The notes beneath the pieces are model-generated. The model had not been told where the DNA came from. It saw only the letters and a list, made by a program, of their open reading frames with translations, and searched no databases. The position numbers were made by a program, and so were the translations under genes. Below, piece after piece: positions 22,195 through 33,084 of a stretch of DNA of 64,000 nucleotides. Position 1 is the stretch's first letter; each line of letters begins with the position of its first letter. The stretch spans positions 7,318,501 through 7,382,500 of the forward strand of contig JAITYX010000009.1 of assembly GCA_021018815.1 (NCBI GenBank). The letters are read 5' to 3'. This stretch comes from Talinum fruticosum (lineage: Eukaryota > Streptophyta > Magnoliopsida > Caryophyllales > Talinaceae).

Positions 22195-22610
22195 GTCGAC
22201 ATGTTGACCATGTACTTTTATGGTACTTCCAATCAAAAGGGGTTCGGAGTATGGATCTTTTTAGTCTCATAGGAAGGATTACATACTCCTATTTAAGTTA
22301 AATTAGATTTTGATGTTACCAATAATGACGCAGAATATGAGGCATGTATTATGGGAGTTTAAGCTACCATATAAATAGCAGCTAAGAATGTCACGGTCTT
22401 CGGTGACTCATGTTTGATAATTAACTAGATTTTCCAGAAGTGAAAGGTACGTAGTGAAGCCTTGGCACCCTATCAAGCGCTTTTGATTGAATTAGCAAAA
22501 TATTTTGATAGTATATCATACACCTACCTTCAAAGGGATGACAACCAGTTTGCAGATGCCCTATACCTAAGTTAGCATCTATGATGAATCTCCCTAGTGG
22601 CATTCATTCA
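22195..22610 (+). pseudogene. Second (archaeal-type) RNase H of Tat element
   Basis: Directly behind the normal RNase H lies another RNase H fold: VDMLTMYFYGTSNQKGFGV, HTPI.VKLDFDVTNNDAEYEA (the E of the active site), KNVTVFGDSCLIIN (D) and DDNQFADAL. A second RNase H before integrase is known from the Tat lineage (Tat, Ogre, Retand) and supports the assignment. The first catalytic Asp position reads Tyr (YFYG instead of YFDG). Stops at several places. Confidence 0.8.
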
Positions 22611-22699
22611 AGGGCCATTCATATAGAATGATCAAGTCACTCGCTTATATATACACACTAGAAGTGTCTAGTACTAACCAAACTACTTGGTACCATGAC

Positions 22700-23852
22700 A
22701 TCTATCGGTACATAGAAAACAAAGAATACCCATCGGACTCCACATCTAGAGCCCAATGAGCCATCTCGTATGTTAGCGGCACGCTTCTTCATAAATCAAG
22801 GGCAAATGTACAAGAAAACCAACACAGGAACTAGCTTACTTTGTGTCAATCAACATGAAGCAGAGCGCATGATGACCACTATTCATGGTGGGGAATGTTT
22901 ATCTCATATGAATGGGGGAATGTTGGTTAAGGAAATCCAAAGGTTAGGGTATTATTGGTCGACCATGGCAACGGATTGTCATAAGATGTCACAAGTGTCA
23001 AGTGCATGCAAACTTGTAGCATCAACCACCTTTCTTTCTAACCACACTTGCATCACCCTGGCCATTCTCGGTTTGGGGCATCAACATCATCGGTAAAGTG
23101 ACCCCTAAACAAATAGGTGGTCACGAGTTTGTGTTAGTAGCAATTGACTACTTTAGTGGTAGAAGCGGCGTCCTATGCGACCATAACATCAAAACATCCG
23201 GCAAAATTCATAACTTATAACGTCATCTATCGATATGGTGTACCACATGAACTGATTAGTGCCATGGTAGTCATTTCAAGAAAGAGGTAGTACATCTACT
23301 AGACAAGTAAAAATCAAGCATCATAAGTCTTCTCCCTATCGCCCTAAAATAAACGAAGCGATCGAGGTCACTAACAAAAACATTTCAAAGATAATGGAAG
23401 AAATGGTTGCTAGTTAGAAGGATTAGCCTGATAAATTGCCCTTCGCTTTATGGGGCTTCGAATCTCCTTTAGAACCTAAAAGGGGCAACGCCATACTCCC
23501 TAGTATATGGTGTGGTAGTAGTCCTTTCGATAGAAATTGCCATCCCTTCATTGTGAATCATTACGGAAAGTCAAATTTCGAAGTAAAATGAGCTAAAGCG
23601 TACTACGATGAGTTAGTATTACTAGAAGAAAGGCATTTGCATGCTCTATATAATATCCAAGTGTACCACGCGTGTATATCAAGGGTGTTTAACAAAAGGT
23701 CTAAGCCTCGTAATTTATAGATTTGAGATTTGGCAAGGCCCATTTATACTTAGTCAAATACTGCTAGGAGGAGTAGTTAAGATTATGAATTTAGACGAAG
23801 ATGAAAATTTTCAATATACTAACTTGGATAAGTTCAAAAACACTATGTTTAG
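22700..23852 (+). pseudogene. pol: Tat element Y integrase
   Basis: The N-terminal zinc-binding region reads VNQHEAERMMTTIHGGECLS, HMNGGMLVKEIQRLGYYWST, DCHKM. The core follows in other frames: VVTSLC/VAIDYF near 23130, VEAASYATITSKHPAKFITY, VIYRYGVPHELIS (about 23225-23265). The C-terminus has NKRSKPRNL and LGGVVKIMNLDEDE..TNLDKFK; the expected family stop is a TAG at 23850-23852. Frameshifts and stops throughout; not functional. Confidence 0.82.
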
Positions 23853-24249
23853 CCCAATACTAAAGAGTTCCCGTAATTTCCAGGCCCGACCCAACTATGT
23901 CATCACCCCGGCTGGCACCGGTCTCCGTATTGTCAACGGCGGGATGGCCGAGCCAAGAAATCCCTTTGGCTAATATTTTATATTTTGACGTTTAATTATT
24001 TTTAGGATGGTTCAATTATACGATCCAATTATTAATTGATTCCTTGATGTGAGCGATAAAAAGAATGAAGCATAAAAGCGAGCATAAAACTTATTTTTTA
24101 TTTTATTATTATTAATAAAGGGTAAGCCTACTACTTACCCGAATGCATAGCTAAATAAGGGGGGGATAACAAGCATACTACTTGGAAAATAAATTGTTCT
24201 AGAGCGGCAAAACTAAAAATTTTCTAATTCTTTCCTAATCTCAACCCTA
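23853..24249. other. Spacer between Tat pol and antisense PMD gene
   Basis: AT-rich and non-coding. A perfect 7-bp inverted repeat with a 7-base loop (GGGTAAG CCTACTA CTTACCC, 24120-24140) sits between the two convergent genes, and GCGGCAAAACTAAA at about 24204 marks the same position as 5472. 23880-23960 is a short GC-richer stretch I do not recognise. Confidence 0.5.
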
Positions 24250-24700
24250 TTTGGTTTTCACTTTTTTCTATTTTGTACCGCTATTCTCAATTGCATCCTT
24301 TTGTGTTTACATTTCTCAACCTCATCGATCCTACGAGCTCTTCTATCTTATGCCTCTATAGCTTAAGCTTTTCTCCCGTGAGCCCGTTTGTCAACCGCCG
24401 TGACCACTTTACGAATCGAAGGGGTGCTGCAGCAGGAATAGGTCCTCTTGGATCATGTTCTCGAGCCCTAAGCCCCTTGCGTTGTTTAGCATCGGTTTCT
24501 TTTATCCACTGTAGATAAAATCCCGAGATCGCGGTAGATTGTTTGTCTCGTAAGCTTCACAAACCACGGTAGCTTTGTCCAATAATCAACCCATCTAGGT
24601 ACCTGTCTCACACTACCAAGGCCTTCAAAAGTCCGAAAAGAGGCAGGTGCAATGTAATCTAGGTAAGGGATATCCTCGGAGTCGCCTCATTTTCGACAAA
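24250..24700 (-). pseudogene. PMD-like gene 3' exons, second copy, truncated
   Basis: On the minus strand, parts match the C-terminal exons at 5540-6090: a Lys/Arg/Glu-rich tail (RRARRIDEVEKC) and, upstream, FRTFEGLGSVRQVPRWVDYW. Position behind the Tat pol and antisense direction equal those of the 5.5-10.2 kb copy. It is cut at 24700 by the chromovirus LTR, so the PMD core is not in this copy. Stops present. Confidence 0.55.
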
Positions 24701-25178
24701 TGTGAGACCGGAGATGTTAAGTAGGTTAATTATAGGATTAAATTAAATTAAGTAATTGATGCATAAATTATTTTAATTAGTATGAGTTCTTAGTCTTACG
24801 AGCTTTTATACATAAATTAGCAGGTTATATTATTTCCTCCCGACTCCCCACCTGCACCTAATAAGTAAAACCCGAGACAAATTATGATTTATTACTTCAA
24901 ATTTTACCTTGAGATAATCCTAACAACAAAAACAAGGGGGAAAGAAAGAGATAATAAGGGAAATGAGGGGGCTACGTGTAACATAATTAGAGTGAGGAAA
25001 GGGATTAGTGTAAAGAAATGTTGTGCTGGCAATACCTGATGAAGCCATACCAAAAATGAAAGAAAGGAGATTAAGGGGAAAAGGAAAGAAGGCTCGTGGG
25101 AAAGGAAAGGCGAGCAAAATAAGGAAAGAAGGAGTACAACCTAAAGTAAGGGAAAGTGAGAGAAAACGAGGATCGGGG

Positions 25179-25217
<39 letters not shown>

Positions 25218-27483
25218 TGTGTGCGAGAGCTAGAGAGAGAAGCCAAAAATTGACAAGCGACGACTAGCGAGCAAAAGGACTAGGCCGACAAACAAAAACA
25301 AGCAACGAACAAAGAGGAGAGGGAGAGAATAGCGAGTAATTAAGGCAATAGAGACGAGAGACTAGCGTAGACGAAAGCGGCGAAACAGGGACTTCCGATG
25401 CCGGCTACGTAAGAAGAGGAAGGAAAGGAAGAGACTAACTTAGGCTAATCTAAAATTCAGCAAACCTTTATCCCTCTTTCAAGGTGGGTGGTCTTATACT
25501 CTAAATTAATTGTAATTTTGAAACCCAACTGAATTTTGTTGTGAATATCGAATGGTTATGCTACTAAACGAATTTAGTAGTTGTTAAAAGTTGAATTAGG
25601 AACTTTGAAGGGATGTGGTAGTTGTTTATGGTTGAATTAGAAACCCGGAAATTCGAGATGGAGCGAGGTTGCTTAGGTCTAGTGAGTAATATCGAGATTT
25701 CAGTTAGTAATTAGGGATAAAGAAGTTGTGAGGCATAGATTATGAATTAATGTTTTAGTTGAACCCTTAAGGATTTCCTGAAATTTTCTACATTGGGGAG
25801 TAACCATTAATATTAGGAAACAACGATTTGAGTATAAAGGGTGAGTGTGAGTTCATCTTGATTAGTATAGAACTAAGATAGGGAAGTGGAGAGCACGTGA
25901 TTGTTAGGTTAAACTGAGTTGAAGACATATTTAAATCTTAGAGAGTGAATTAAACATGAAGATAAGTGGAGCTAGAGGGATTTGAGTAGTAAAGTAAGAC
26001 TAACAGACTATATGGCTAAGTATGGAGAAGAAAGAGTTTCATTAGTAATGTGGAGACGTAATAGGAGAAATTGAGGAAAAAATTGCTATGTCGGAGGAGT
26101 TGGGACGTTTGTGTTAAGTGGTAACTACTTGTGGTTATTGTGGCTTGGAAAAAGGAATTAATTTTACTCGAATTGGTATATTTAGAAAAGCATAGTCGGA
26201 AAGGAGATAACTCTGTTAACTTGTGGCTATTTGTGTTAAGTAAGGACTGATTGTGATAAATGATGCTCCAAAAAGTTGGTTTTGAAAGGAGTTTTGTTGT
26301 TTTACACAAATTGATATTTGAATGCGATTTTCGTGATGTATGCTTTTTAAACATGAAAAGGTATTTCTAAGAAGTGAAACTAATTTGAGAATGCTATTTC
26401 AAAAAAGCTTGATAAGTGAATGTGTTAAATAAATTGTTTTCAATCGACTTTGCTAGGATCGTTTAGCACAAGGAAGGATTCTATCTAGGGGTCCTAGTGT
26501 AGCAGAATGCCCGATCATAATCTTCCTAGAGAGGTCCGAATAGCCTAAGTTAGGGTCGCGCCCCAGAGAAATTATGAGAAACTACGAAGTGCTAGTTAGA
26601 GTCCACAACCTAGAAAGTGATTCACCGTAAGTGATTTAGTAGAAGTGATTCAATTTCTAACCGATAGCATTTGAAAGAAAGTGTCTGGTGGTTGCACCAC
26701 TTTGTTTAAAGTTGATTCAATTCTAGAAGAGTTAGCTAATGATTGCAAAACCGTATCTTTAACCGATTGAAGTGTTATGATCTCTATGTTATAAAGGATT
26801 TCGGGGATTTCATTAAAATGTTTCTAGATTATATTATGTTATTATACTTTAGCCGATTTTATCATTATTAGTAATATGTGTATAGAATTTCCGTTTTAAG
26901 AGTGTAAGACTCTCGGTGAGAGTATAAGTACCCCTGAGACGATTGTTTGCCTCTCGCCTCTTCCTCGATTGAAATGCTTGTTTTTGTGGTGGTCGTGATC
27001 GAAGCCCGGTCTTCGATGCTTTACGGTTTTGCATGTTTTACATATTGGGTCACTTACATAAATGTGCAATAATGTATAGTGAAGTTGGATGTATATGCAG
27101 AGACCCAAACTAGTAGCTCGATAAGCCAGAATTTCTTTCGATTGCAATTTTGCTCTTAAGTGGTTGTAATTTAGTTTTTAACTTAGTATGTAATATGGTT
27201 TGTAAACTGGTTTGAAACTTGGTTTCTATGGTTGTGAATATACGCCGACTTGGGGCTGTTGAGTTGTATACTCCGAGCATGTGGCAGGTTTAGTTTTATT
27301 GTGATTTTTATGCATTTTTTTAAGGCTTTTAGCCTAAGGGTTGTGTCATATTACAAACGGAATTCTCCCGAAATTTTTTAAAATTTCAAAACCAAATAGG
27401 AAATCACCTTAATGAGCCTGAGGAGTTCCTTTTGAGGAACTCCGGTGATGTAATACTCCTTGGGTGGGAACCGGGGTGTTACA
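24701..27483 (+). repeat. Chromovirus LTR, about 2.78 kb
   Basis: It begins TGTGAGACCGGAGATG and ends CCGGGGTGTTACA, a decayed form of the TGTAACACCC..GGGTGTTACA ends usual in this group. A GA microsatellite lies at about 25181-25216. Near the end the palindrome GAGTTCC TTTTGA GGAACTC (27424-27442) could fold as a hairpin in the 3' end of the transcript. The rest, 25260-27400, has no recognisable coding content. Confidence 0.75.
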
Positions 27484-27488
27484 TTTTA

Positions 27489-27500
27489 TGGTATTAGAGC
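27489..27500 (+). other. Primer binding site, initiator Met tRNA, chromovirus
   Basis: TGGTATTAGAGC follows the LTR end by five bases and differs at one base (T for C) from the complement of the plant initiator-Met tRNA 3' end. Confidence 0.75.
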
Positions 27501-27711
27501 ATTAGGATCACCCAAATTAGCTCGACTATGATTATATGACCTAAAGGATAGGGATATGTGTTATTTGTGGTTATATGTGCATTGTTTATTGTTTTACTCA
27601 TCTTCTTACTCGTAATTCGTATTCATGTACTTAGATAGACCACCCACTAATAGGATTTTTTTATAATAAACACCCACTTGGTTGAAGAGTAATTTTCTTT
27701 TAATAATGTTA

Positions 27712-28456
27712 GATGCCTCCGCGAAGAGAACAAGCCCTACCTTCTCCCCTCCGCCTCCGAGGATCACCGCAATGGAAATGGTGTGCCAATTTCAAAAGTT
27801 AAAACCCACTAAATTTCTCGGAGGGATAGACCCTTTGGTATACGAGGAATGGATATTGACTATGGAAGGTCTTTTCGAGGTAAAGAAGTGCCCATAACGG
27901 TTTAAGTTGCAATTGGCCACCCATCGGCTTGAAAACGAAGCCCGATTCCGGTGGCATACGATTAAACGTCGTGAGGGATTTGCAGCCGACCTAGCTAGAA
28001 CTTAAGGAATTATTGGAGGCGAAATACTACCCCAAGGGCATCAAATGTGCTAAGGACCAAGAATTCCTTTCAAACAAGGGGAGAACATGAGTGTAGTAGA
28101 ATATGTTGCCAAGTTGAACGAGCTAAGTCGATTTACACCATCCCAAGTCACAACGAGGGATTATAGATGGATAGGTTCGAAAATGGGTTAAAGCCCAAGC
28201 TCAATAATAAAGTGGTCGGGCATATTTTCATAAATTTCTAAGAAATGTACCGGAGGGCTTTTAAGATTAAAGGGTACTAAACGAGAGTGCAACGCTCAAG
28301 ATAGCCTAACTCCATACAAAAGGAGGTTTGGGTATCTCTCAATCCAGCCAAGCCACAAAAAGATTGATGCACAAGGTAACTCGATTTGAGGACACCAGTC
28401 GTCGAAGGGGGAACAACGAAGATTCTACAAAATCTGTGGCTGCCCTCACTCGGGAG
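27712..28456 (+). pseudogene. gag: Chromovirus gag, truncated
   Basis: The start is MPPRREQALPSP. A second frame then carries the gag core: FQKLKPTKFLGGIDPLVYEE, WILTMEGLFEVKKCP, then KLQLATHRLENEARFRWHTI. Further on QGENMSVVEYVAKLNELSRF is readable (about 28072-28130). Near the end FYKICGCPHSG looks like the start of the zinc knuckle and is broken by the LTR piece at 28457. Several frameshifts. 27501-27711 is the leader, with no feature seen. Confidence 0.75.
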
Positions 28457-28720
28457 TGAAGGTTTGCTCTTGGAAAGTCTTAGTTACCCTAGAGGGGGTG
28501 AATAGGGTGATGAAGAAAATTAAAGAAGTTTTGCAATAATACTTGCTCAACACCGCATTCCGAGTCTAGATAGGACTCAAAAAAGTAATAACATAGATAT
28601 ACATGGAAACCCTCCTTGGGTAGAAAATCACGAACAGTGCTAATTCGAGCACCAAGTCAAATCCACTATTTTGAATCCACAAAATACAAAAGACCGACTC
28701 TACCAAAATTGCTCCCTTAA
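28457..28720 (-). repeat. copia LTR 3' end (R-U5 part), inverted fragment
   Basis: It starts TGAAGGTTTGCTCTTGG, the exact end of the family-1 LTR on the minus strand, and continues through GGGTGAATAGGGTGATG to ATTGCTCCCTTAA (28726), all in minus orientation. There it stops and the opposite orientation begins. Confidence 0.8.
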
Positions 28721-28734
28721 CCAAGGAGTTACCT

Positions 28735-29375
28735 TGATTAATTAAATTATTCAGTCACTCTTAATTAAATTATTATCTGTGCCCAATCTTTGACCAAAGT
28801 ATTTTATACTTTGAGAACCAAATTTTATTTACTTTTGCAGGTTATCTAAACGAATTTGTCCTATTTTTGAATTACAAAAGTAACCGGCTTCAAGCTGTCA
28901 ATCACCAGCAGACAAGGCTTTTCTACTTCGAACAAGGCCCGGATGCTTGTGTCGGGGTTGTCTGTTTCCAAACCGGACATCTTCGCGCTAAGCTCAACGG
29001 TGGTTTCTACACTACTTTTAGACATCACCAACGGATTGGGACATCCTAGGAGTCAAGAGCCATTGCACAACGTTCACATCTCAACGAATCTTTTCCGAGC
29101 GACTCGTAAGAACCTTTACAACGGTCACGGAGGACTTCGTTCGAAGATAGTCACAACGGCTAATCCGCTTGGTCATCTATAAATAGAAGCCACCTCTCAA
29201 GACTTGAAGATTGCTGGAATTATTGTTAATACACATTACTTAAGTGAAAGTCTTTGTATTCATACACAATCTTCTACTTACAACTCCCAGCTTGTAATTC
29301 ATACTTTCCGAGTTGTAAAGTCTTGTAATCAGTCACACACTCTTTCTTACTCTCTAAGTAAGGTCCATTAACTAA
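28735..29375 (+). repeat. copia LTR fragment (U3-R), forward
   Basis: From TTAATTAAATTATTATC onward it matches the middle of the LTR at 34440-35060 in plus orientation, with the TATA box TATAAATA at 29178-29185 and AACGG motifs upstream (29120-29160). It ends near AAGTAAGGTCCATTA, where post-pol copia sequence begins. It lacks the LTR start and U5 end. Confidence 0.78.
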
Positions 29376-29649
29376 GGTGTAAGTGAAATTGTCATGGTAA
29401 ATGCATGATTATGTGTTTTTCTAACTGAAATTATCTTGCATGATTATGTGTTATATGTTTTCTTTCTATGTCTTAATAACCATTAGTTCAGTTGACCCAG
29501 TGATATTGAGCTAGAAGTTATTATCCGTTTGCGGTTTCGAGTCACTCGGAAACTTTACTAAGTCGACTCGGCTTTTGAAAAATTGGACATCAAACTGCTG
29601 AAATCATCTCTAGATTAGTGGAGAATTTTAGAAATTTCTTTTAAAATTT

Positions 29650-30005
29650 CTCTTGTTCTCTCTCTCTCTCTAGCGCGTATCGATTGAAGAACTAGCCGTT
29701 GCGAGACAGACAACGAAATTGTAACCGTTAAAGAGCATAACGGACACACCGGTCTAAGGCGACCGTTGGAGAGATGGGTCGAATGGATACTCGAAGGCCA
29801 TTTCTTTCTCTATAAATATCATATATTTTCCTTCATTTCACTACTTTACTCTCTACTCACATACACTCTCGCATTCTCGCTCTCAAATAAACTCGGCACC
29901 CTCAAGCACCCTTAAGCTCTTGGTACTCTCTCTCTCTCTCTCTCTTCTTGAGCTAACTCGTTGTCTTCTCAAAAGCTTCTCTTTCTTCTCAAAAATTCCA
30001 TAACC
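29650..30005 (+). promoter_or_regulatory. Promoter-like block ahead of third ORF, copy C
   Basis: CCGTTG at 29696-29701, AACCGTT at about 29723, AACGG at about 29738 and CCGTTGG at about 29763 precede a TATA box (CTATAAATA, 29810-29818). A CT run (29923-29944) lies in the leader before the ATG at 30006. TATA-to-ATG distance is about 195 bases. This copy has the richest cluster of CCGTTG/AACGG, the core of plant MSA-type MYB sites; binding is inferred. Confidence 0.5.
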
Positions 30006-30800
30006 ATGCCAAAAAGAGGTTCTGCTCCAAATTTTTGCTTTCTATAACTAAGAAACCTAGAACCAAAAGTCAAGAGGGTCCTTCTAACCCCTCTAAGATC
30101 CTTGTCACCCAACACCTGACGTTGGATGACAAATTCTTCCCAACCACAAAATTCTTGTGGTTGAACCACATAAAAACTACAGGGGTATACAATTTCCTCT
30201 GTTTCAGCGAATTCATTTACCCGTAACTCATCGTTGAGTTCTACTCTAACCTTTCCAGCTCCGAGGGATTCTCACCTCCGAGTTCATAATGTAGTAGTCC
30301 GTATTAACGTCTCCCTCCTCCACCGCTTATTCAAAGTTTCATCCCTCTTCCTCAATAGCAACCCCATCGCATTTAACGAGGTTGTTGATGAATTCATTGA
30401 AAAGTATGCCAAAGAAATCCCCGAGTCACGCAAAACTTTTCGGTTACTCGGATGAAGGCCGAGGCACGTCTTCTCTATTTCCTGTGGATGAGAACCTTTT
30501 TCTCTCAAGCATTCTAGCAAAGAGAATCCAAACTCAAAGATTCTCAAGGCTTTATTTGACATTCTCAAGGGCTATGACGTAGACCTCTTCCCAGTAATTT
30601 CGAGCAAATGGCCTCTATGCCAGCTTAGACGAAGAAATCAACACCTCTTCCTTTTGGGGCCCACCTCACCTTTGTTTTCCAACAATTTAATGTCGTGCTC
30701 CCCACTGCACCCTAACGCGGTATCCGAGGCTGCCATAGTAGTTGGCGTAAAAGAGCTTCTAGGTTATGGATACCAAGAAACGCAACTAGGTGTCTAGGTC
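30006..30800 (+). pseudogene. Third ORF (MPKRGS), copy C, 3'-truncated
   Basis: It starts MPKRGSAP. Blocks: KILVTQHLTLDDKFFPTTKF, YNFLCFSEFIYP, VVVRINVSLLHRLFKVSS, FNEVVDEFIEKYAKEIPESR, the AIVVG-KELLGYGYQET block near 30740. Frameshifts near 30050, 30280 and 30450. The coiled-coil and acidic tail are missing: at about 30805 the sequence changes to AT-rich 3' region. Confidence 0.65.
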
Positions 30801-30815
30801 CACATCTCGTAACCG

Positions 30816-31070
30816 AGGCAACATGTGTATATATTTTCTATTTTTTTTTGTATATATGAATGAAATTTTTGTTTTCGTGCTTATTGACTTTTGAGTATTA
30901 CTTCTTTCGAAAGGCAAGGGGAGAATAATTACAAAATTTATTGTCTTGTTTAGGGGAGTTTTCTCACTCTTTCCCGTGTATATATTTTATGTGTTTTTTT
31001 GTATATATGAATGAAGTTTCTATTTTCGTGCTTATTAACTTTTGAATATTACTTCTTTTTAGTTTTAAAT
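30816..31070 (+). repeat. Tandem duplication of about 90 bp (160-bp spacing), element C
   Basis: GTGTATATATTTT, then TTTTGTATATATGAATGAA, TTTTCGTGCTTATT and CTTTTGA.TATTACTTCTTT occur at about 30819-30908 and again at 30978-31064. Between them lie GGCAAGGGGAGA and TTAGGGGAG, which look like extra polypurine tracts. Confidence 0.75.
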
Positions 31071-31319
31071 TTCTCACTCTATTTTGCTCGATTTATCAGT
31101 TCATTTATTTATCTTAACTCTAATTTAACTACTCACTATTTTTCGTCAAATGAGCTACCTGTAGAAATATTCTAACTACGAATCACTTTACTTATTATTC
31201 TATTTCTCTACTAATTTTTGTTCTAAGCATCGATATATTCTTCGCTAAACAAGTAAGAATGAAAACTTTTGTTTATTTCGCTAACAAAGTTTCTATCTCG
31301 AGTATAAAATGCCTTTCAT

Positions 31320-31480
31320 CAAAAAGGGGAGATTGAAGACTCGGACTTTGAACTCCTATCACTCGAGTACTATCAAGGACTCAGGTACAAACCTCATCCC
31401 TCCTAGGTTTTGATTACAAGTTATTTTGAGTGTTATAGAAACTATTGCATACGTTTTCTTTCTATTCTAACCGATATCCC
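31320..31480 (+). repeat. Polypurine tract and 3' LTR start, element C
   Basis: AAAAAGGGGAGAT (31321-31333) precedes the LTR start TGAAGACTCGGACTTTG at 31334. The same junction on the minus strand at 60325/60326 confirms the LTR boundary. Only about 145 bases of LTR remain before Tat LTR sequence. Confidence 0.8.
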
Positions 31481-32297
31481 CGCTTATAATAAAAGTTTCA
31501 TCCCCACATTCCAAAAACCACTTTATAAAACCATCTTCAAAATCAACCTTTAAAAAGGAGATCCGACACAAATGGGGAAGCTCGGTGGGCCCCGCCGGCC
31601 GTGGTTCCTACATTGGTCACTCTGCTAGGGGTAAAACCTTTATTAAGAGGGCGAAACTTGAAAATTGGAGTAGCGTGTTTTAATGATGTGCTTGCATTAG
31701 GCATCATGCATTTAGCAACCTTTGGATTAGTTTAAATACTGTTTTGAAGCAGTAGGAAAACTTTGTTATACCCCTTGTTTACCCTTTCTAGAGAAAGGGT
31801 CCCATTGGTTCCTTTAGGCGAGCCCAACTAGGCTTGATTGCCCGCGGAAACAATACCTCATCCCTCGTAGCACGCGGTTTTGGGCTAAACCTTTTGGTTC
31901 ATCGAGAGGCATTAAGAATTCTGGTTGGTATCCTTATTCATGCAACCCATGGGGGACCAAATTCTCGATTAATCCTTGCACGGGTGGAAAAATTAAAACC
32001 AAAATAAAACTTTTTGAGTCGGTCCATTATGTGCGTTTTAGCCAAAAAGTCAAAAATTACATTCCCCTTTTAGATCGATCCATTCATTCCATATTTGCAT
32101 TAGCTAAATCAAAAATCATTTCTCTTAATGTTGGTCCACTCATTTCATTTTGCATTAGCCCAAATAAGCTTCATCTCAATTAAGGTGAGTTCATATTTGC
32201 ATTTCTTTTTTTGCATTTAGCCAAAGTCAAAATCATCTCAATGTAGGTGAGGCTAATCTTGCATTTCGATTGCGTTATCCCAAATAAACTTCATCTC
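31481..32297 (+). mobile_element. Tat fragment: LTR 3' end, primer site and leader
   Basis: The LTR end GTGGTTCCTACA stops at 31612, then TGGTCACTCTGCTAGGGG (31614-31631) is the primer site, matched at 48227 by TGGTCACTCCACTAGGG. The leader continues to three diverged tandem-repeat units (32100-32290). At 32297 the sequence jumps within CTTCATCTCATTGCGGTGAA into copia RNase H. I cannot name the primer tRNA with confidence. Confidence 0.75.
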
Positions 32298-32844
32298 ATT
32301 GCGGTGAAGAGAATCTTTAGATATCTTGTACTGGACTCGGAATTTAGGTCTATGGTTCTCAAGAGACTCGGAACCGACCCTCACTGGATAATCGGATGCT
32401 GACTATGCTAGATACAAAGTTGATAGAAAGAGCACATCAGGAGTATGCCAATTTCTGGGTCAATCCCTTATGTCTTGGAACTCAAAGAAGCAAAACTCGG
32501 TTGCTCTATCAACTGCTCGAAGCTGAGTACATTGCAGTCTGGAACATGTTGTGCTTAGATTCTATGGATCAAGCAACACTTGAAAGATCTTGGACTTTCA
32601 TTCAAATTAATTGCAATAAAGTGTGATAATCGAGTGCAATCAGCATCACTAAGAATCCAGTTCAACACTCAAAGACAAAGCATAATGAGGTCGGTATCAT
32701 TTTTTGAGAGACCATTCCGAGAAAGTCGATATTGAACTTGAATTCATTCCTATAAAATTTCAGTTAGCTGATAATTTCACTAAGCCACTTGGTGAAGATC
32801 GGTTTTGTTTTATTAGGAATGAACTTGGAATGATTAATGCATGA
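32298..32844 (+). pseudogene. pol: copia G RNase H C-terminal part
   Basis: Starts with AVKRI-type sequence (GCGGTGAAGAGAATC), then the DADYARYKVDRKSTSG region, AEYI, DN.SAI, NPVQHSKTKH in changing frames, and the family ending NELGMINA with TGA at 32842-32844. It aligns base by base with 2455-3004 of element A. Stops and frameshifts present. Confidence 0.8.
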
Positions 32845-33084
32845 TTGTGCGATTTTCTAAGTGAAATTGTCTTGCATGATTATGTGTTATATGTTTTCTT
32901 TCTTTGTCTTAATAACAATTGGTTCAGTTGACCTAGTGAAACCGAGCTAGGAGTTATTATATGTTTGTGCTTTCGAGTCACTCAAAACTATACTCGAGTC
33001 GGACTCAATATTTGAGAAAAATAGACTTTAAACTTCCGAAATCATCTCTAGATTAGTGGAGAATTTCATAAATTTCTTTTAAAA

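Larger units (their letters stand above)
11004..24700 (+). mobile_element. Tat-lineage Ty3/gypsy element Y, interrupted by CACTA-1
   Basis: LTR (11004-12901), leader tandem repeats (from 12902, resumed at 18142), gag, protease, RT, RNase H, a second RNase H, integrase (to 23852), a 3' spacer and the 3' end of an antisense PMD-like gene (24250-24700). RT before integrase is the gypsy order; the second RNase H marks the Tat branch. The primer site and about 600 bases of leader are deleted at 12901/12902. The 3' LTR is absent: a chromovirus LTR starts at 24701. Confidence 0.8.
24701..28456 (+). mobile_element. Chromovirus (Tekay/Del-like) element, 5' LTR and gag only
   Basis: LTR 24701-27483, primer site 27489-27500, gag from 27712. 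The element was inserted in PMD-related sequence (flank GACAAA) and is itself interrupted at 28457 by a copia LTR fragment within the gag zinc-finger region. No pol part of it is in the window. The Tekay/Del assignment rests on LTR length, TGTTACA end, methionine-tRNA primer site and gag text. Confidence 0.7.
29376..31480 (+). mobile_element. copia (SIRE-like) element C, post-pol part to 3' LTR start
   Basis: It begins directly behind the pol stop equivalent (ATGCATGATTATGTG), has the promoter-like block, third ORF, an AT-rich 3' region, a polypurine tract and the first ~145 bases of a 3' LTR. All of gag-pol is missing. At about 31481 it runs into the 3' end of a Tat LTR. Confidence 0.8.

Noticed and set aside
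24120..24140. Hairpin GGGTAAG/CTTACCC as a bacterial-type terminator
   Set aside because: The setting is a plant retroelement; it may be a chance hairpin between two convergent genes.
24920..25253. Open frames rich in Ser/Leu or Arg/Glu on both strands
   Set aside because: They are translations of a GA/CT microsatellite and purine-rich LTR sequence, without domain or family match.
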